Source: Bacillota bacterium
GTDB lineage: Bacteria > Bacillota > Dethiobacteria > DTU022 > UBA8154
NCBI GenBank assembly: GCA_030656575.1
Contig: JAUSPO010000072.1
Location: 1-46,546 of the forward strand
Length of the DNA: 46,546 bases
Direction: 5' to 3'
Shown piece by piece: positions 8,062 to 17,423 of the stretch; position 1 is the first letter of the stretch, and each line of letters starts with the position of its first letter. The notes under the pieces were generated by a model. The model was not told the origin of the DNA and did no database searches. It saw only the letters and a program-made list of their open reading frames with translations. The translations under genes and the position numbers were made by a program.

Positions 8062-9246
8062 CTATAAAGTTGTGGCATGTACAGGCTCTCTCTTTTTTTC
8101 CAGGCGTCCTAAGACCAAAAGAAAACCAAGACCTATAAAAGAAAACAGTCCAAAAACCAGAAATGCAGCCTGGTAGGAATATAGCTGTTCCATATAACCT
8201 CCGATCAGAGGTGCCAAAGCACCCATGCCGCTGCTGAATGTAAAAATTACTCCAATGGCGGTGCTCCGGGTTTCGACCGCTACGAGATCGGATACCTTGG
8301 CACTGACTAAAGCCCGCAGTGCCAGAACAGAAGCACCTATGCACACGCAAAAAACCGAAGACCAGGCAGGGCTTTGGGTCAGGAAAAGAAGTATGCAGAA
8401 AAGGCTGTTAACACTTCCCAAGATTAAAAGGAGCCGATTCCGGTCCAGAAGATCAGAGAGGTAACCGAAAAGAGGCTGTGAAACAATGGCGCTGAAATGA
8501 AAGGCTCCTAACAGGGCACCCGTAGCAGCTGCACTCCATCCAAAGCGGTAGGAGAAGAAGAGAGGTATAAAGGTAACGGACCCCCAGTATACCATCTGGT
8601 TTACTCCCCCAAAGCTGGCGGTAAGGAGCAGCAGCGGGTTAAGCACCGTCATTTTCAGAGCGGGAGAGCTCTTCTTGTCTTTTTCATCTCCGGCCTTTCT
8701 TCCTCCGAAGGTCAGAAGGATCCATAACGCGCTGAAAATACCGGGAACTGCCATCAGGGAAACCCCCAGGCGCCAGGTGCCGCTAAAAAAACCAATAATC
8801 GCTGGAACTGCCGTCGCCCCCATGGAACCAGCAACGGTATGCAGCCCAAGCGAAAACCCCTTTCTGTCGCTGAACTGCTGGGTCATCAGGTTCATGCTGA
8901 TTGGATGATAGCCGCTGAACCCCAAGCCCCCCAGGAAAGCAAAGAACAGCAGCCAGAAGTAAGATGTACTCCAACCCCATCCCAACAGCGCCAAGGAGAA
9001 AACAAACAAACCTGCCGCCAGGATCTCTCTTATTCTCCCTGTATAGTCTCCCCACATGGCCACCGGTAATTGAGCCAGTGCTGAAGAAAGTGTAAAAACA
9101 CTTATTATGGTAGCCACCTGCATGGTGCTAAGCCCAAACTCCAGGGATATGACCATGAGGAGGGGTGGGAGGATAACAGAATAACCATCATTAGCCCCGT
9201 GTGATATCAGCAGAGCAGCGATTTTGCTTCCTCTGGATTTTAGCAA
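8062..9246 (-). CDS. MFS transporter, 12 helices
   Basis: This is a major facilitator transporter of 394 residues with about 12 hydrophobic helices. Motif-A-like loops occur in both halves (MWGDYTGRIREIL; GYLSDLLDRNRLLLILG). The start ALLISHGANDGYSVILPPLL resembles the sH..nD..y..lppLL beginning seen in fosmidomycin-resistance-type and oxalate/formate-type carriers. The start is a TTG, with AGAGG 11 bases ahead. It is the first gene of a leftward set with the UbiD-family and MoaD-like genes, so carriage of an aromatic or unsaturated acid is possible but unproven. The last bases overlap nothing, and 103 bases separate it from the UbiD-family gene. Confidence 0.85.
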   Translation of the reverse strand: MLKSRGSKIAALLISHGANDGYSVILPPLLMVISLEFGLSTMQVATIISVFTLSSALAQLPVAMWGDYTGRIREILAAGLFVFSLALLGWGWSTSYFWLLFFAFLGGLGFSGYHPISMNLMTQQFSDRKGFSLGLHTVAGSMGATAVPAIIGFFSGTWRLGVSLMAVPGIFSALWILLTFGGRKAGDEKDKKSSPALKMTVLNPLLLLTASFGGVNQMVYWGSVTFIPLFFSYRFGWSAAATGALLGAFHFSAIVSQPLFGYLSDLLDRNRLLLILGSVNSLFCILLFLTQSPAWSSVFCVCIGASVLALRALVSAKVSDLVAVETRSTAIGVIFTFSSGMGALAPLIGGYMEQLYSYQAAFLVFGLFSFIGLGFLLVLGRLEKKREPVHATTL

Positions 9247-9278
9247 TCGTTTTTCATCCTCTTCTGTGTTGTAACATA

Positions 9279-9305
9279 AAATTCAGCTTTCAATAAATTC
9301 GTCAA
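9279..9305 (-). promoter_or_regulatory. Possible promoter of the MFS-UbiD-MoaD set
   Basis: On the minus strand there is TTGACG (9305-9300) followed after about 18 bases by a weak TTTTAT -10. The -35 is good but the -10 is poor. Confidence 0.3.
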
Positions 9306-9416
9306 ACTCTTTAGAAAAACCTGCCGGACAAATCATTTATCTCGCCAGACGTTTTAGGTTGTGAATAATAAATCTGAGAGTTCTTTTTTGATAGTCCTAC
9401 AACCTTCGATAAATGT

Positions 9417-9439
9417 TATAATCATAATATAAGATTATA
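9417..9439. promoter_or_regulatory. Inverted repeat with embedded TATAAT, upstream of the AbrB-like gene
   Basis: TATAATC (9417-9423) is mirrored by GATTATA (9433-9439) across 9 bases. The left arm contains a perfect -10 box, but no good -35 is spaced for it. It may be the core promoter/operator of the gene at 9480. The rest of the gap 9247-9479 shows nothing further. Confidence 0.35.
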
Positions 9440-9479
9440 TCTAGTCGCAATTATGCTTCCGGATTGAAGGGATTAAATA

Positions 9480-10643
9480 ATGATACAAGATTTGCTGTTA
9501 TTATTCATGCTGGGGTTTGCTGGTTGGGGTCTTTTTAAGATCTTGCATTTACCGGTCCCTGCCATGTTAGGGCCGCTGGTTCTTATCGGTTCGTTGAGAG
9601 CGCTAAATTATCCCCTTCCCTCACCTCCTCCTTCTCTACATTACTTTTTCCAGATTGTTTTAGGATTTTCTATTGGAAGCAGGGTAAACAGAGAAACAAT
9701 TCGCCAGCTAAAAGAATTGTTAAAACCGGCATTAATTATTGTTACCTGGGCTATCACAATTGTTTTCGTGTTCGGTAATATCCTCTCCAAGATAACTTTT
9801 ATGGACACTTATACAGCCATACTCTCCTCCAGCATGGGAGGGCTGCCTGAAATGACAGTAATAGCGTTGGCAACAAATGCTGATGTACCAGTTGTAGTTT
9901 TGATGCAGACCTTCCGTATGTTATCTACCGTTGTAGCTTTTCCGCTTATGTTGAAGTTCTGGTTTGGTGATAATGTGCCGCTTAAAAAAATTCTCGCCCA
10001 GAATGAAAAGAAGAAGAAAAGAATGGGTGGTCGCGTAGGGAAAACTCTTGAACTAAATGCATTTATTAAAACAAAAGTTAAGCAAATACTTGTCTTACTT
10101 ACAGGACATGGGTACTTTTCCCGGCAGGGGATGAAAGATGGTCTGCCTTACCTTGCCAAAGGGTTGACAGCTTTGACCCTGGCAGCAGGAGGAGGTTTTT
10201 TGTTACACTACCTGGGAATTCCATCAGGGGCAATGGTTGGCTCCACCCTTGCAACGGTAGCGCTCTGCCTGCTGCGTTTTCCCGTGAGGACCCCCTCTCC
10301 CAAAATTTTCGAATTAGTAATTATTGGAGTAGGTATTGTCGTTTCAGACAATATTTCTCCTGCTACCATCAAAGTATTATTTTCCGGATCAATCCTGTTA
10401 CCTGTTGTGCTTTCCACAATTGTTATCTTCCTCACATCCTTAATGGTAGCCTGGATTATCAGCAGGACAGCGGGCTGGGATTATCCAACAAGCTTTCTGG
10501 CTGCAGCCCCCGGAGGTTTTACGTTAATGATTGCCCTCGCCATCAGCTCAGGCAAAGACCCCTTTAAGGTTTCCATGCTCCATCTATGTCGTTTACTATC
10601 ACTAAAAATAGTTATTCCCTTATTTTTCTGGTTTCTGGTCTAG
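9480..10643 (+). CDS. AbrB-duplication family membrane protein
   Basis: This 387-residue integral membrane protein is built from two similar halves. Each half has the family's glycine-rich motif (SSSMGGLPEMTVIAL near residue 120 and LAAAPGGFTLMIALA near residue 345) and a LGIPSGAMVGSTLATVAL-type helix; the first half begins FKILHLPVPAMLGPLVLIGS. Databases call this family AbrB or 'ammonia monooxygenase', but it is not a DNA-binding protein and no such activity is shown; it is probably a transporter. The ATG has GAAGGGA about 8 bases upstream. It is convergent with the GntR gene and divergent from the MFS gene. Confidence 0.85.
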   Translation: MIQDLLLLFMLGFAGWGLFKILHLPVPAMLGPLVLIGSLRALNYPLPSPPPSLHYFFQIVLGFSIGSRVNRETIRQLKELLKPALIIVTWAITIVFVFGNILSKITFMDTYTAILSSSMGGLPEMTVIALATNADVPVVVLMQTFRMLSTVVAFPLMLKFWFGDNVPLKKILAQNEKKKKRMGGRVGKTLELNAFIKTKVKQILVLLTGHGYFSRQGMKDGLPYLAKGLTALTLAAGGGFLLHYLGIPSGAMVGSTLATVALCLLRFPVRTPSPKIFELVIIGVGIVVSDNISPATIKVLFSGSILLPVVLSTIVIFLTSLMVAWIISRTAGWDYPTSFLAAAPGGFTLMIALAISSGKDPFKVSMLHLCRLLSLKIVIPLFFWFLV

Positions 10644-10714
10644 CAGCACTTCATTTTAGTCATTAACATACGATCTTTTTCCACGATAAGCCATGCATTA
10701 CTCTTTCACCAAAC

Positions 10715-10733
10715 AAAAAAACCCTTTTCGGGC
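10715..10733 (-). terminator. Terminator after the GntR gene
   Basis: Read on the minus strand, CCC-GAAAA-GGG is followed by seven T bases (10721-10715). The stem is short but the T run is strong. The downstream tail is identical over 17 bases to that of the terminator near 41880. Confidence 0.6.
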
Positions 10734-10793
10734 AGCTACAAAATTAACCAGCCTCTTAATAATCTCTAATATGAGGCAAGGTAAAATAAAAAA

Positions 10794-11459
10794 CTAAATT
10801 CTGTTTTTTACGCTTTCGGGCACACATGATAATATAAAATTCAGGCCGCTTCTAATATGGCCGTGCATTAATGACTCTGCCTTGCCTCCATCACCTGCAA
10901 AAATTGCTTCAACTATTTCCTCGTGACTATTCTGCGAAATCTCCAAGTCTGAATCGCTCATTAGCGAGATAAATTGATTTCCTATTATCTGGGCATTTAA
11001 CCGTTCAATAATTTTTATCAATGTTTCATTCCCTGTAACAAAAGCAAGTTCCATATGAAAACGATTGTTCAGGGATCTATGATTCATGCGGTCTTTCTTC
11101 CATACTGCAGCTGCCCCTTTTGAGCAAATTTCTGTCAAATCATTTAAGGAATTATTAGGTAATTGAGCTGCCAATCTGGCTGCCAAAGCTTCAACTGTCG
11201 CCCTGACGGTATAAATTTCCACAATTTCTTTGTATGATAGTTCTCGCACACGAATGCCACTGTTTGGTATGAGAACAACCAAGTCATCAGCAATCAATCT
11301 CCTCAAGGCTTCCCGCAGAGTTACCCTGCTTACATTAAAATCCTCAGTTAGCTCTGCTTCAACCAAACGTCTCCCCGGCAGGTATTCCCCGGAGACTATC
11401 CTTTTTTTAATCTCTGTATAAATTTTTTCAACCAACAATACTTTTTGGTATACACTCAT
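10794..11459 (-). CDS. GntR-family regulator, FCD (FadR-type) subfamily
   Basis: This 221-residue repressor/activator has an N-terminal winged helix-turn-helix (IVSGEYLPGRRLVEAELTED then VSRVTLREALRRLIADDLV). The C-terminal FCD ligand domain carries metal-binding histidines in RFHMELAFVTGNETLI, NSHEEIVEAI and LMHGHI. FCD regulators typically sense organic acids and bind TNGTNNNACNA. Two such sites occur upstream of the GRE and MmgE/PrpD genes at 35.8 and 41.8 kb, which makes this protein a candidate regulator of them (inference). TTAGGAGC lies 11 bases before the ATG. It is the last gene of the long leftward cluster and ends at a terminator. Confidence 0.9.
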   Translation of the reverse strand: MSVYQKVLLVEKIYTEIKKRIVSGEYLPGRRLVEAELTEDFNVSRVTLREALRRLIADDLVVLIPNSGIRVRELSYKEIVEIYTVRATVEALAARLAAQLPNNSLNDLTEICSKGAAAVWKKDRMNHRSLNNRFHMELAFVTGNETLIKIIERLNAQIIGNQFISLMSDSDLEISQNSHEEIVEAIFAGDGGKAESLMHGHIRSGLNFILSCVPESVKNRI

Positions 11460-11549
11460 ATTAATTCAAGCTCCTAACTTGTAACCTAAGTTTATCAAAT
11501 AAAACGCTTCTAATAAGTTTTTTATTAATTATATTATTTTTTGCAACAA

Positions 11550-11561
11550 TTTGTCTACAAA
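11550..11561. promoter_or_regulatory. Palindrome TTTGTCTACAAA upstream of the GntR gene
   Basis: TTTGT-CT-ACAAA lies about 90 bases upstream of the GntR start. It resembles GntR-type sites (GT..AC core) but with a two-base centre, unlike the three-base centre of the sites at 35.8 and 41.8 kb. Possible autoregulation. Confidence 0.35.
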
Positions 11562-11621
11562 ATTTCCCTTCCTTAAGCTAGAAATATAAATTCTTAGCTG
11601 ATAAACAAACAAATTTTATAT

Positions 11622-12734
11622 TTATGAACCCTTTACCACTATTTCGTCTTCCTGCCAGTCGAATTCGGCATTCAAACCCGCATCCCTGGTTATCTTCTCC
11701 ATGTATTCGAAAACCTTCTCTCCCCTCGCATCCCTTTTCATTACCTCAGGCTGTCCCTGTTTGTTGACCAAGCATGGAATATAACTCACCTGACTGATTT
11801 TTTTATCCTTAATTTTACACTTTGCAATGATCGTATACTTGGCCTCGGGATGGAAGGGATATGTTGGATACTCTGGGTCAGGCTCAAAACCAAAGATCTC
11901 TCTTCTTCTCGCTGCCCATGACTTGGGATCCTGACCAGGCTTGGGGACCAGGCTTGGTAGGAAGGCTACTAAATTGCATAATCCGTGAAAAATTGCTTTT
12001 CCCTTATAAAGCTCAATTCCTTTTAGAATATGAGCATGCTGCCCAACTACAAGGTCTGCACCAGCATCGATAGCAGCATAGGATACCTGGTGTTCATATG
12101 CCGCCAACTTTACTGGCATATGAACTAAGCCCTTGTGAAGAGATACGACCAGGATATCGCAGAGGGGACGAAGCCTGCTTATGTCTTCCACCATCTGCCC
12201 CAGGCTGTCGGGCTCAGCCCATGTATAAATGGCTGGAGGCCCCCCTGGAGTAGCATATTCCAGCTCATAGTGAGTAATTATATGTACATAGGCGCATCCC
12301 GCCTTGTCCCGGGACGCCCACATCTCTTTAGGCCCCACACAATTATAATTCAGAAATCCAAAGCGTGTGCCTTCACAATCTATAATAACAGGCAACCGCG
12401 CCTCCTCAATGTTCATCCCTGCCCCGGTAAAAGCAATACCATGCTTTTTCAGCCATGCCATAGTATCCTCTATCCCTTGAACACCAGCATCCCAGATATG
12501 GTTCCCTGCCAGGGTAACCACGTCAAATCCAGCAGAGACTAAAGCCTGCAGATTATCCGGGTCGCGGCCCAGGGAAACAGCTTCAGGATCTCTTTTGGTA
12601 TAGGGAACCTCTAACTGTCCCACCAGTACGTCACCTGCATCCAGTACCGGCTTTACATAAGTAAAAAACGCCTCCGCATCCGGACCCAAAATTATATCCC
12701 CCACGGCGAGCATATTCAGTGAATTCGAGTTCAT
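11622..12734 (-). CDS. CapA-like metallophosphatase, copy 1
   Basis: This 370-residue protein is of the CapA (poly-gamma-glutamate biosynthesis) calcineurin-like phosphoesterase family. Metal-site motifs are intact: LAVGDIILGPD at the start, TLAGNHIWDAG, VVSLHKG and GQHAHILKGIELY. It has no signal peptide or anchor, unlike classical CapA, so it is probably cytoplasmic and not a capsule protein. It is very close to copy 3 at 25.1 kb (same length, shared HIITHYELxYATPGGPPAIY stretch) and more distant from copy 2. AAAGGAG stands just before the ATG. The substrate is unknown; its placement among peptide importers hints at a role in processing an imported compound. Confidence 0.85.
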   Translation of the reverse strand: MNSNSLNMLAVGDIILGPDAEAFFTYVKPVLDAGDVLVGQLEVPYTKRDPEAVSLGRDPDNLQALVSAGFDVVTLAGNHIWDAGVQGIEDTMAWLKKHGIAFTGAGMNIEEARLPVIIDCEGTRFGFLNYNCVGPKEMWASRDKAGCAYVHIITHYELEYATPGGPPAIYTWAEPDSLGQMVEDISRLRPLCDILVVSLHKGLVHMPVKLAAYEHQVSYAAIDAGADLVVGQHAHILKGIELYKGKAIFHGLCNLVAFLPSLVPKPGQDPKSWAARRREIFGFEPDPEYPTYPFHPEAKYTIIAKCKIKDKKISQVSYIPCLVNKQGQPEVMKRDARGEKVFEYMEKITRDAGLNAEFDWQEDEIVVKGS

Positions 12735-12793
12735 CTTTTTCTCCTTTCAAATTCGTCCATTTCGTTAAACAACGTTACCAAAAATATGTTCAT

Positions 12794-14383
12794 TTATTTA
12801 TAAGAACGAAGAGGGATTTCTTCCAAAAACAGTCCTATCAGGAAAGCAATAAGAATAACTGCCGATACTATTATAAATACCCCGAAAAGCGCATAACTTA
12901 GAGCTGAGCGAAGCAGTTCAAGCAATACCATAAATGTTTCTTCAAACCTTGGAGGTAAAACGTTCTGAATCTGGAACAGTTTTTCGGCATCTATTAATAC
13001 CTGGGGGTCTTGCAAAGCTAATAGGGCCTCAGCTGTTTCAGGTTCTTTCTCCCAAAGGTTGACTGCTGCCGACTTACTAAAGAGTTGGTTAAGCTGTGAC
13101 TTTAATCTGAAATTCATAATGATACCCAGGATAGAAACCCCGATAGTACCTCCAAACTGGCGGGCCATCTGAAAAGTGGCGGTGGCAACACCAAGCTGGC
13201 TATTTTCAACCGCATTCTGAATGGATAAGAGAAAAATAGGCAGTGCAATTCCCATACCAATCCCAACAATCATCATATTAAAAGCCCCTATCAGCAGGGA
13301 AGTATTTTGATTCATAAAAGATATTGACAGTAATCCGCCTGCCATAACAAGTAAACCTGTTAAGGCCAATTTTTTAAACTTCCCTGTTCGGGTAACAATC
13401 TGGCCGCTAATAGCACTGGCAGTGACCATTGCAAGAGTCATGGGCATAACCACAAAACCTGACATAGTCGATGAAGCACCCATCACTCCCTGAACAAAAA
13501 AAGGCATATACATAAGAACTCCAAAAAAGCCAACTCCCAACATACACCCAACCAGGCTGGAAACTGTGAAAACCCTGTTGCTAAAGAGTTTTAGTTGTAT
13601 CACAGGGCTTTTCATCCTGCTTTCGACCAGAAAAAATGTACCCAACGATAAGAAAGATAAGCCAAAGAGACCAATTATTGCCGGTGCCCCCCAGGCATAT
13701 CTGTCTCCGCCCCAATTAAAGGCTAATAAAAGAGAAATAGCAAATATAGTTAACAGCAGTGTTCCATAGTAATCAATTTCCTCGGGTTCCCTTCTCTCTG
13801 CTCTTGGGTATAACCTGATAATAAGGATAAAAGCAATAAATCCTACAGGTAAAAATATCCAGAATACCCACTGCCAGTCTGCGTTGTCAACTATAAAACC
13901 ACCTAAAGCAGGACCGAAGATACTGGCCATTCCAAATGCTCCGGTCAGAAAGCCCTGCCAGCGTGCACGCTCCCGGGGTGGAAACAAATCCCCAACAGAA
14001 GCAAATGAAACTACCAGGATCATCCCGCCTCCAAGACCCTGTACTCCCCTGCTGATTATTAAATGAAATATATTCCCGGCCAATCCGGAAAAAAATGACC
14101 CAACCATAAATAAAGACATTCCGGTTATGATAAAAGGTCTTCGTCCATATATATCAGAAAGTTTTCCAATTAAAATAGCAGGCACACTGGAAGCAAGTAA
14201 AAAGATAGAAAATACCCAGCTGAAATATTTCATTCCTCCCAGAGAAGCGATAATTCGCGGCAGAGCAGTGCTTACAATAGTCTGACTCAAGGCAACAAAT
14301 AACATCACCGACATAACTGCGATCATAATTATAACTTTTTGTCTGTAGTTTAAATCATCCAAATTTTTTCGTCTTCTTTCCAA
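12794..14383 (-). CDS. DHA2-type MFS exporter, 14 helices (EmrB/QacA family)
   Basis: This 529-residue drug:H+ antiporter-2 protein shows motif A (GKLSDIYGRRPFIITG), the motif-C-like glycine stretch (GFLTGAFGMASIFGPALGGF) and about 14 hydrophobic helices, with a hydrophilic stretch before the last one. Such proteins expel toxic compounds or siderophores by proton antiport. The longest frame starts at a TTG two bases after the stop of the ATPase gene, with no clear ribosome binding site; an in-frame ATG about 19 codons later is an alternative. The tight spacing makes it part of the oligopeptide transporter operon. Confidence 0.88.
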   Translation of the reverse strand: MERRRKNLDDLNYRQKVIIMIAVMSVMLFVALSQTIVSTALPRIIASLGGMKYFSWVFSIFLLASSVPAILIGKLSDIYGRRPFIITGMSLFMVGSFFSGLAGNIFHLIISRGVQGLGGGMILVVSFASVGDLFPPRERARWQGFLTGAFGMASIFGPALGGFIVDNADWQWVFWIFLPVGFIAFILIIRLYPRAERREPEEIDYYGTLLLTIFAISLLLAFNWGGDRYAWGAPAIIGLFGLSFLSLGTFFLVESRMKSPVIQLKLFSNRVFTVSSLVGCMLGVGFFGVLMYMPFFVQGVMGASSTMSGFVVMPMTLAMVTASAISGQIVTRTGKFKKLALTGLLVMAGGLLSISFMNQNTSLLIGAFNMMIVGIGMGIALPIFLLSIQNAVENSQLGVATATFQMARQFGGTIGVSILGIIMNFRLKSQLNQLFSKSAAVNLWEKEPETAEALLALQDPQVLIDAEKLFQIQNVLPPRFEETFMVLLELLRSALSYALFGVFIIVSAVILIAFLIGLFLEEIPLRSYK

Positions 14384-14385
14384 TA

Positions 14386-16485
14386 TTACATTTTTATACA
14401 GGCAACTTCGTGTCCTCCGCCAACATTTTTAAGTGTAGGCACTATACTGCTGCAATCTTCTATTGCTTCAGAGCAGCGAGGATGAAAACAGCAGCCGGTT
14501 GGCCTGTTCAGCAGACTGGGAACTTCCCCTCTCAGGATGATTCGTTCGCGCTTTTCCTCTACAAAAGGATCCGGTATGGGCACTGCCGAAAGCAATGCCT
14601 TTGTATATGGATGCAGAGGATTTTCATAAAGTGATTTCCAATCTGTAATCTCGACTATACGACCTAAATACATTACAGCAACCCGGTCACTGATATGACG
14701 CACTACAGAAAGGTCATGGGCTATAAAAAGATAAGTTAAACCCAGTTTTTCCTGTAATTCTTCCAGGAGATTGATTATCTGCGCCTGGATTGAAACATCC
14801 AGCGCAGAAATGGGCTCATCACACACAATTAAAGAAGGATTGGTGGCGAGCGCACGGGCAATGCCGATACGCTGCCTTTGGCCACCGCTGAATTCATGAG
14901 GAACGCGATCTTCCATGCTGGGGTCAAGTCCGACCATCTCAAAAAGCTCAGCAACCCGATGGCTGTATTCTTGTTTACTGGCAACCATTTTGTGAACCTT
15001 TAACGGTTCTCCAATAATACTACCTGCAGTCTGGCGGGGATCAAGAGAGCTGTAAGGGTCCTGGAAAATAAGCTGTACCCTGCGGCGCATATTCCGCAAA
15101 CCTCTTTTCGGCTGTCCCAGAATATTCCGCCCTTCAAAATGGATTCCCCCCCCCGTCGGACTGTAGAGCTGAAGTATACAACGAGCTACGGTAGTCTTTC
15201 CACAGCCGCTTTCACCTACTAGTCCCAGCGTCTCACCCTTCCTTACCTTAAAACTAACATCATCAACAGCTTTAATTTGGGCTGCTTCATGCTTAAAAAA
15301 TCCTTTAGTCCCTGAAAAATACATTTTCAGGTTTTTTGCTTCCAGAAGTATTTCCTCTGAAGACTGGTACGTGCTATTCGTTAATTGATCTTTTTGTGAA
15401 ACAGTTGAAGCAACTATGTCCGACAATTCAGCCGAGGGATCCTTCATTCCCGCTGTGTTCATGAGCTGTAAAATAGTGACATTGCCTCCCGAACCAAGCT
15501 TTTTCGCCGGGAGATCAACGTAGCATGAAACGCAGTGCTGACCGTCCACTACCTTCAGTTCAGGCCAGGGCTCCTGATAGCATTTTTCGGTGCGGTAAGA
15601 ACACCTGAGCAGAAAAGCACACATTGGCGGCCTGTTGATGAGGCTGGGAGGCAGTCCGTTTATGGGAACCAGTTTGTGACCCTTGGGTTCATCAAGCCTC
15701 GGCACCGCTTTCAAAAGACCGATAGTATAAGGATGACGGGGATTTGCAAAGATATCATTGGAAGTCCCCGATTCTACAACACGACCTGCATACATGACAT
15801 AAATCCTCTGGGCGTAACGGGCTACTACGCCAAGGTTATGGGTAACAATCAATAATGAAGTGTCGAAATGTTTAACCGTATCCTTTAAAAGTTCCAAAAT
15901 CTGTGCTTGTGTAGTCACATCCAATGCTGTAGTCGGTTCGTCGGCAATAAGAAGTTTGGGTCTGCACGCCATTGCCATGGCAATCATAGCCCTTTGCCGC
16001 ATTCCGCCGCTGAATTGGTGAGGATAATTGTCAATTCTCTGTTCAGCATCGGTAATGCCTACCAGTTTAAGCTGTTCAACAGCATGTTTCCTAGCTGCAG
16101 CGCTGTCCATCTTGAGATGCAGCATAACCGACTCGACTATCTGCTGTCCTATGGTCAAAACCGGATTCAATGAGGTCATCGGCTCCTGAAAGATAATACC
16201 GATGTTACCCCCACGGATCTTTCTCATCTGCTCGCTGTCGCTCTTGAACTTGAGCAGGTCAACTCCTTCAAAGAGCGCCTCTCCACCCATAATTTTACCG
16301 GGCGGGCTAGAGATTAATTGGAGCAGGGAGAGTTGGGTAACCGATTTTCCGCAGCCGCTTTCTCCCACAATGCCCACAATTTCGCCATGATCAATATGGT
16401 AGGAAACACCATCCACAGCTTGCACAATACCATTATCTACCTTGAACTGGGTTCTTAAATTCCTAACTTCCAGCATCTGAACCAT
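14386..16485 (-). CDS. Fused double-ATPase of an oligopeptide/dipeptide ABC importer (DppD-DppF type)
   Basis: This 699-residue protein contains two complete peptide-importer ATPases in one chain. The first has Walker A GESGCGKS (residues 41-48), signature [14 protein letters not shown] and Walker [15 protein letters not shown]. The second has [30 protein letters not shown] and [14 protein letters not shown]. Each half ends in the oligopeptide-type C-terminal region with cysteines ([21 protein letters not shown]). Usually these are two genes; the fusion resembles the GsiA/YejF arrangement. It is the only ATPase for two permease pairs in this window, so it may energise both. GAGGAG precedes the ATG, and 27 bases separate it from the permease upstream. 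Confidence 0.93.
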   Translation of the reverse strand: MVQMLEVRNLRTQFKVDNGIVQAVDGVSYHIDHGEIVGIVGESGCGKSVTQLSLLQLISSPPGKIMGGEALFEGVDLLKFKSDSEQMRKIRGGNIGIIFQEPMTSLNPVLTIGQQIVESVMLHLKMDSAAARKHAVEQLKLVGITDAEQRIDNYPHQFSGGMRQRAMIAMAMACRPKLLIADEPTTALDVTTQAQILELLKDTVKHFDTSLLIVTHNLGVVARYAQRIYVMYAGRVVESGTSNDIFANPRHPYTIGLLKAVPRLDEPKGHKLVPINGLPPSLINRPPMCAFLLRCSYRTEKCYQEPWPELKVVDGQHCVSCYVDLPAKKLGSGGNVTILQLMNTAGMKDPSAELSDIVASTVSQKDQLTNSTYQSSEEILLEAKNLKMYFSGTKGFFKHEAAQIKAVDDVSFKVRKGETLGLVGESGCGKTTVARCILQLYSPTGGGIHFEGRNILGQPKRGLRNMRRRVQLIFQDPYSSLDPRQTAGSIIGEPLKVHKMVASKQEYSHRVAELFEMVGLDPSMEDRVPHEFSGGQRQRIGIARALATNPSLIVCDEPISALDVSIQAQIINLLEELQEKLGLTYLFIAHDLSVVRHISDRVAVMYLGRIVEITDWKSLYENPLHPYTKALLSAVPIPDPFVEEKRERIILRGEVPSLLNRPTGCCFHPRCSEAIEDCSSIVPTLKNVGGGHEVACIKM

Positions 16486-16512
16486 ATTGAGTCAAATCTC
16501 CTCACTTTAGTA

Positions 16513-17415
16513 TTAGATTGTCCCCCTTAGTCTGGGGTCAAGGGCATCTCTTAGACCGTCACCTACAAGATTAAAAGCCAGGACTACAAGAAAGATACAA
16601 AGACCCGGTGCAAAGGATAAAATGGGGTTAGTGAGCAGGTATTTGTAACCATCATTAACCATTGCTCCCCAGGCTGCCGCCGGTGGAGCAATCCCCAGTC
16701 CAAGGAAACTAAGACCTGCTTCAGCAAGAATGGCAAAGCCCAGGTTTAGTGTCACGAGCACGATAATAGGCGGTAAACAGTTGGGAAATACATGCATCAT
16801 GATAATGCGAAGGTCGCTGCAGCCAACGACCCTGGCAGCCATAATATAATCTGTTTGTTTAACAGATAAAACCTGACCACGTATCAACCTGGCATAAGTG
16901 GGTAATAGAGCAATCCCCAAAGATATCATTACACTGCCCAACCCACCGCCAAGAGCTGCCCCAATAGCAAGCGCCAACACCAACGGGGGAATAGCAAGCA
17001 GTGCATCAATACATCTCATAATTACAGTATCCACAATGCCCCCAAAGTAACCTGCCAGCAAACCTAAGAACATGCCAAAGCACCCTGCGATACCAACCGA
17101 AACAATACCTACTGCCAGAGAAATCCGGGAGCCGTAAATAATTCGGCTCAATACATCTCTGCCAAGGTGATCAGTTCCAAAAAGATGTTTCCCAGACGAC
17201 TCCTGGAGAGTCTCCCACAAGTTCTGCTGAGTTGGATTATGGGGAGCAATAAGGGGGGCGAAAATGGCTATTAGAAGCAGAGCTAAAATTATTATTGAAC
17301 CAAAGATAACTACCTTTCGACTGAGGAAAACCCTGAGAAAGCGCCGAAATTCACTGATCCGTGGTGGTAACTCCATATGTTCAATGTGTCGTACAGTCGC
17401 CGTTGTCATTTTCAT
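16513..17415 (-). CDS. Dipeptide/oligopeptide ABC permease, DppC/OppC type, set 1
   Basis: This inner-membrane permease of about 300 residues has an N-terminal helix (VVIFGSIIILALLLIAIFAPLIAPH), the family's HLFGTDHLGRDVLSRIIYGSR segment and the EAA loop (VVGCSDLRIIMMHVFPN) that docks the ATPase. It ends in NLVGDGLRDALDPRLRGT, typical of DppC. The frame opens with GTG at 17421, but AGGAG overlapping the upstream gene's stop fits the ATG at 17415, indicating translational coupling to the DppB-type gene. It is strongly similar to the set 2 copy at 21.4 kb. Confidence 0.93.
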   Translation of the reverse strand: MKMTTATVRHIEHMELPPRISEFRRFLRVFLSRKVVIFGSIIILALLLIAIFAPLIAPHNPTQQNLWETLQESSGKHLFGTDHLGRDVLSRIIYGSRISLAVGIVSVGIAGCFGMFLGLLAGYFGGIVDTVIMRCIDALLAIPPLVLALAIGAALGGGLGSVMISLGIALLPTYARLIRGQVLSVKQTDYIMAARVVGCSDLRIIMMHVFPNCLPPIIVLVTLNLGFAILAEAGLSFLGLGIAPPAAAWGAMVNDGYKYLLTNPILSFAPGLCIFLVVLAFNLVGDGLRDALDPRLRGTI

Positions 17416-17423
17416 TACCACTC

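Noticed and set aside
9480-10643. DNA-binding AbrB transition-state regulator
   Set aside because: The protein is a multi-helix membrane protein of the misnamed AbrB-duplication family, not the small DNA-binding AbrB.
12135-12542. Plus-strand 135-codon frame inside CapA copy 1
   Set aside because: It is opposite a well-supported gene, with no ribosome binding site and no recognisable protein features.
11622-12734. Capsule (poly-gamma-glutamate) biosynthesis locus
   Set aside because: No capB/capC-type synthase genes are present, and the CapA-like proteins lack membrane anchors.
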